A stretch of 64,000 bases of DNA from Chordibacter sp038110535. GTDB taxonomy: Bacteria; Verrucomicrobiota; Verrucomicrobiia; Opitutales; Seribacteraceae. Within the stretch, counting starts at the first letter, position 1. The DNA lies in contig JAYNJW010000002.1 of the NCBI GenBank assembly GCA_038110535.1, positions 1 to 64,000 of the forward strand, in the 5' to 3' direction. The stretch itself is not shown here. Below are more model-generated notes on this DNA. The model searched no databases. It saw only the letters and a program-made list of their open reading frames with translations, and was not told the origin of the DNA.

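Larger units (their letters stand above)
50835..64000 (-). repeat. Array of ten LamG domains alternating with Ig-like domains
   Basis: Visible N-terminal part of the giant protein. A unit of about 300 residues repeats: LamG opening 'W.F/L D', jelly roll closing 'G.IDD.R.Y..L...E', then G(x)GD and an Ig-like domain of about 100 residues. LamG starts are near 64000, 63032, 62738 (nested), 60665, 58863, 57862, 55410, 54412, 53510 and 51455. The repeats are divergent in DNA, so the array is old rather than a recent tandem expansion. Confidence 0.85.

Noticed and set aside
63981..63983. TTG as the true start of the giant gene
   Set aside because: The frame continues to the window edge, and the LamG opening motif is already under way, so this is only an internal leucine codon.
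17493..64000. Giant frame as an assembly chimera of several genes
   Set aside because: No frameshift or stop occurs at any module junction, and split domains continue in frame on the far side of inserts. A misassembly would not produce this repeatedly. Long reads remain the decisive check.
17493..64000. Recent tandem DNA duplications
   Set aside because: Repeated modules share protein motifs, but the DNA read by eye differs at most positions. I saw no long identical repeats, apart from similar short stretches encoding YLAHKWGL.

Overview
The window looks like chromosomal DNA of a free-living, Gram-negative, polysaccharide-degrading bacterium, most likely Verrucomicrobiota (Opitutae/Puniceicoccales-like). 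This is inferred from gene content: a secreted sulfatase beside a secreted glycoside-hydrolase-like protein, a protein resembling the verrucomicrobial TIGR02597 family, and a giant LamG-rich exported protein ending in the 'DSDGDG..N..E' plus 'S.DL..W' tail common in that phylum. No RNA gene, CRISPR array, insertion sequence or prophage was recognised. No stretch over 300 bases lacks a gene.

Bases 1-5813 hold a minus-strand run: an MFS transporter, a small exported beta-barrel-like protein, a MalY/PatB-type aminotransferase, ligA (ATGA overlap with the aminotransferase) and the first 191 codons of ribB, cut by the window edge. Divergent from it, at 5907-9553, a two-gene plus-strand unit encodes a secreted TIM-barrel glycoside-hydrolase-like protein and a formylglycine-type sulfatase. 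These fit stepwise breakdown of a sulfated glycan. A two-RCK potassium channel follows on the minus strand (9592-11286). An exported PQQ-type beta-propeller protein and priA follow on the plus strand (11379-15055, ATGA overlap). Three minus-strand genes close the layout: the TIGR02597-like protein, an exported rhodanese and the giant gene.

The giant gene fills 73% of the window: complement(17493 to beyond 64000), more than 15,500 codons with no stop, C-terminus present and N-terminus outside the window. I count 22 LamG-type jelly rolls by their 'D-D/E-x-R' signature. There are 17 copies of a second concanavalin-like module, here called 'LWLDA' after its opening; most end near 'YLAHKWGL'. There are also three DUF2341 domains, three F5/8C-like domains, five long glycine-rich modules, two PA14-like insertions, one cupredoxin-like domain, and many He_PIG, FN3-like and bacterial Ig-like domains.

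The most unusual feature is that many modules are not in simple series but are inserted inside one another, recursively. At 33420-37185 an FN3-like domain is split by an LWLDA module, which is split by two more LWLDA modules, one of which is split by an F5/8C domain. Similar nests occur at 51760-53510, 42450-44945 and 24565-28065. Host domains of one family tend to be split at the same loop. This suggests growth by repeated in-frame insertion of modules into permissive loops. Domain borders inside the giant gene were read by eye and are good to roughly 30 bases.
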